DNA of 41,194 nucleotides from JAISGQ01 sp045604945 (GTDB taxonomy: Bacteria; Bacillota; Clostridia; Oscillospirales; Acutalibacteraceae), in the NCBI GenBank assembly GCA_045604945.1, contig JAZUPA010000010.1, positions 1-41,194 of the forward strand, read 5' to 3'. Positions 41,055 to 41,194 of the stretch are shown one piece after another. A program made the position numbers and the translations under genes. The notes below the pieces were generated by a model. The model worked only from the letters and a program-made list of their open reading frames with translations, had not been told where the DNA came from and did no database searches. Numbering within the stretch: the stretch's first letter is position 1; each line of letters starts with the position of its first letter.

Positions 41055-41194
41055 TTAAATTATGTCAACCAGTTTCTTGCAGAGCATGACAAGGTCATAG
41101 CGAATTCCGTGACGGCTGCGCCAATCACGCTGATCCCATTCATCCTGAGAGACATCATCGCCGCCGTAAATCAGTGCGCCGTAATCAAAGCCTC
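41055..41194 (-). CDS. C-terminal end of unidentified gene (partial)
   Basis: The last 46 codons of a minus-strand gene that starts beyond the window, ending in a TAA at 41055-41057. The readable end contains FDYGALIYGGDD, then WRSRHGIRYDLV, and stops in KKLVDII. The tail is Asp/Arg-rich with no stop for its whole visible length, and it lies after a terminator, so it is probably real. I do not recognise the family. Confidence 0.6.
   Translation of the reverse strand, partial: GFDYGALIYGGDDVSQDEWDQRDWRSRHGIRYDLVMLCKKLVDII

Noticed and set aside
1..41194. CRISPR array, tRNA genes, insertion sequence or prophage
   Set aside because: I saw no regular spaced repeats, no tRNA-like cloverleaf with CCA end, and no transposase or phage gene.

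Overview
The window looks like chromosomal DNA from an anaerobic, probably spore-forming Firmicute of the Ruminococcus/Oscillospiraceae type. This is inferred from gene content and order: rnc and smc-ftsY; yhbY, nadD-yqeK, rsfS and leuS; a CD1247-type protein after efp; a DUF4364-type protein; dipicolinate synthase genes; and an indolepyruvate:ferredoxin oxidoreductase. Strong AGGAGG-type ribosome binding sites, frequent TTG starts and sigma-A-like promoters (TTGACA, 17, TATAAT) fit this. Nearly all of the window is coding, and no gap without a gene exceeds about 300 bases. I found no tRNA, rRNA, CRISPR array, prophage or insertion sequence.

Layout, left half. Positions 1-146 hold an unidentified tail and a terminator. 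Next comes a minus-strand cyclic-di-GMP protein (degenerate GGDEF, intact EAL). Divergent from it is a tightly coupled housekeeping cluster: rnc, an Elp3-like radical SAM gene, smc and ftsY. A hairpin-rich spacer leads to rdgB, yhbY, a fused nadD-yqeK gene, rsfS and leuS. The short rpsU gene (59 codons) has its own consensus promoter and terminator. It is followed by a YqeG-type phosphatase, an endonuclease-IV-like TIM barrel, an M24 peptidase, efp and a zinc-ribbon protein. A divergent type IIA topoisomerase pair (B then A subunit) follows, ending in a strong terminator.

Layout, right half. On the minus strand are a DUF4364-like regulator and the sporulation pair spoVFA-spoVFB. Going right on the plus strand are a cysteine desulfurase, thiI and a 765-codon ORF. 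That ORF joins a complete CinA to a membrane-anchored class B sortase, with a strong internal ribosome binding site and ATG at the junction. Three tandem paralogous membrane proteins of unknown function, a minus-strand lipoprotein, an iorA-iorB-paaK arylacetate operon, and an ECF-type sigma factor with its probable membrane anti-sigma factor follow. The end holds an AraC/GyrI-like regulator, a histidine phosphatase, an XRE regulator and the 3' end of an unidentified gene.

The most unusual features are the CinA-sortase ORF with its internal start, the three-gene membrane protein family, the nadD-yqeK fusion and two palindromic intergenic elements. All functional calls rest on motifs read by eye; no database search was run.
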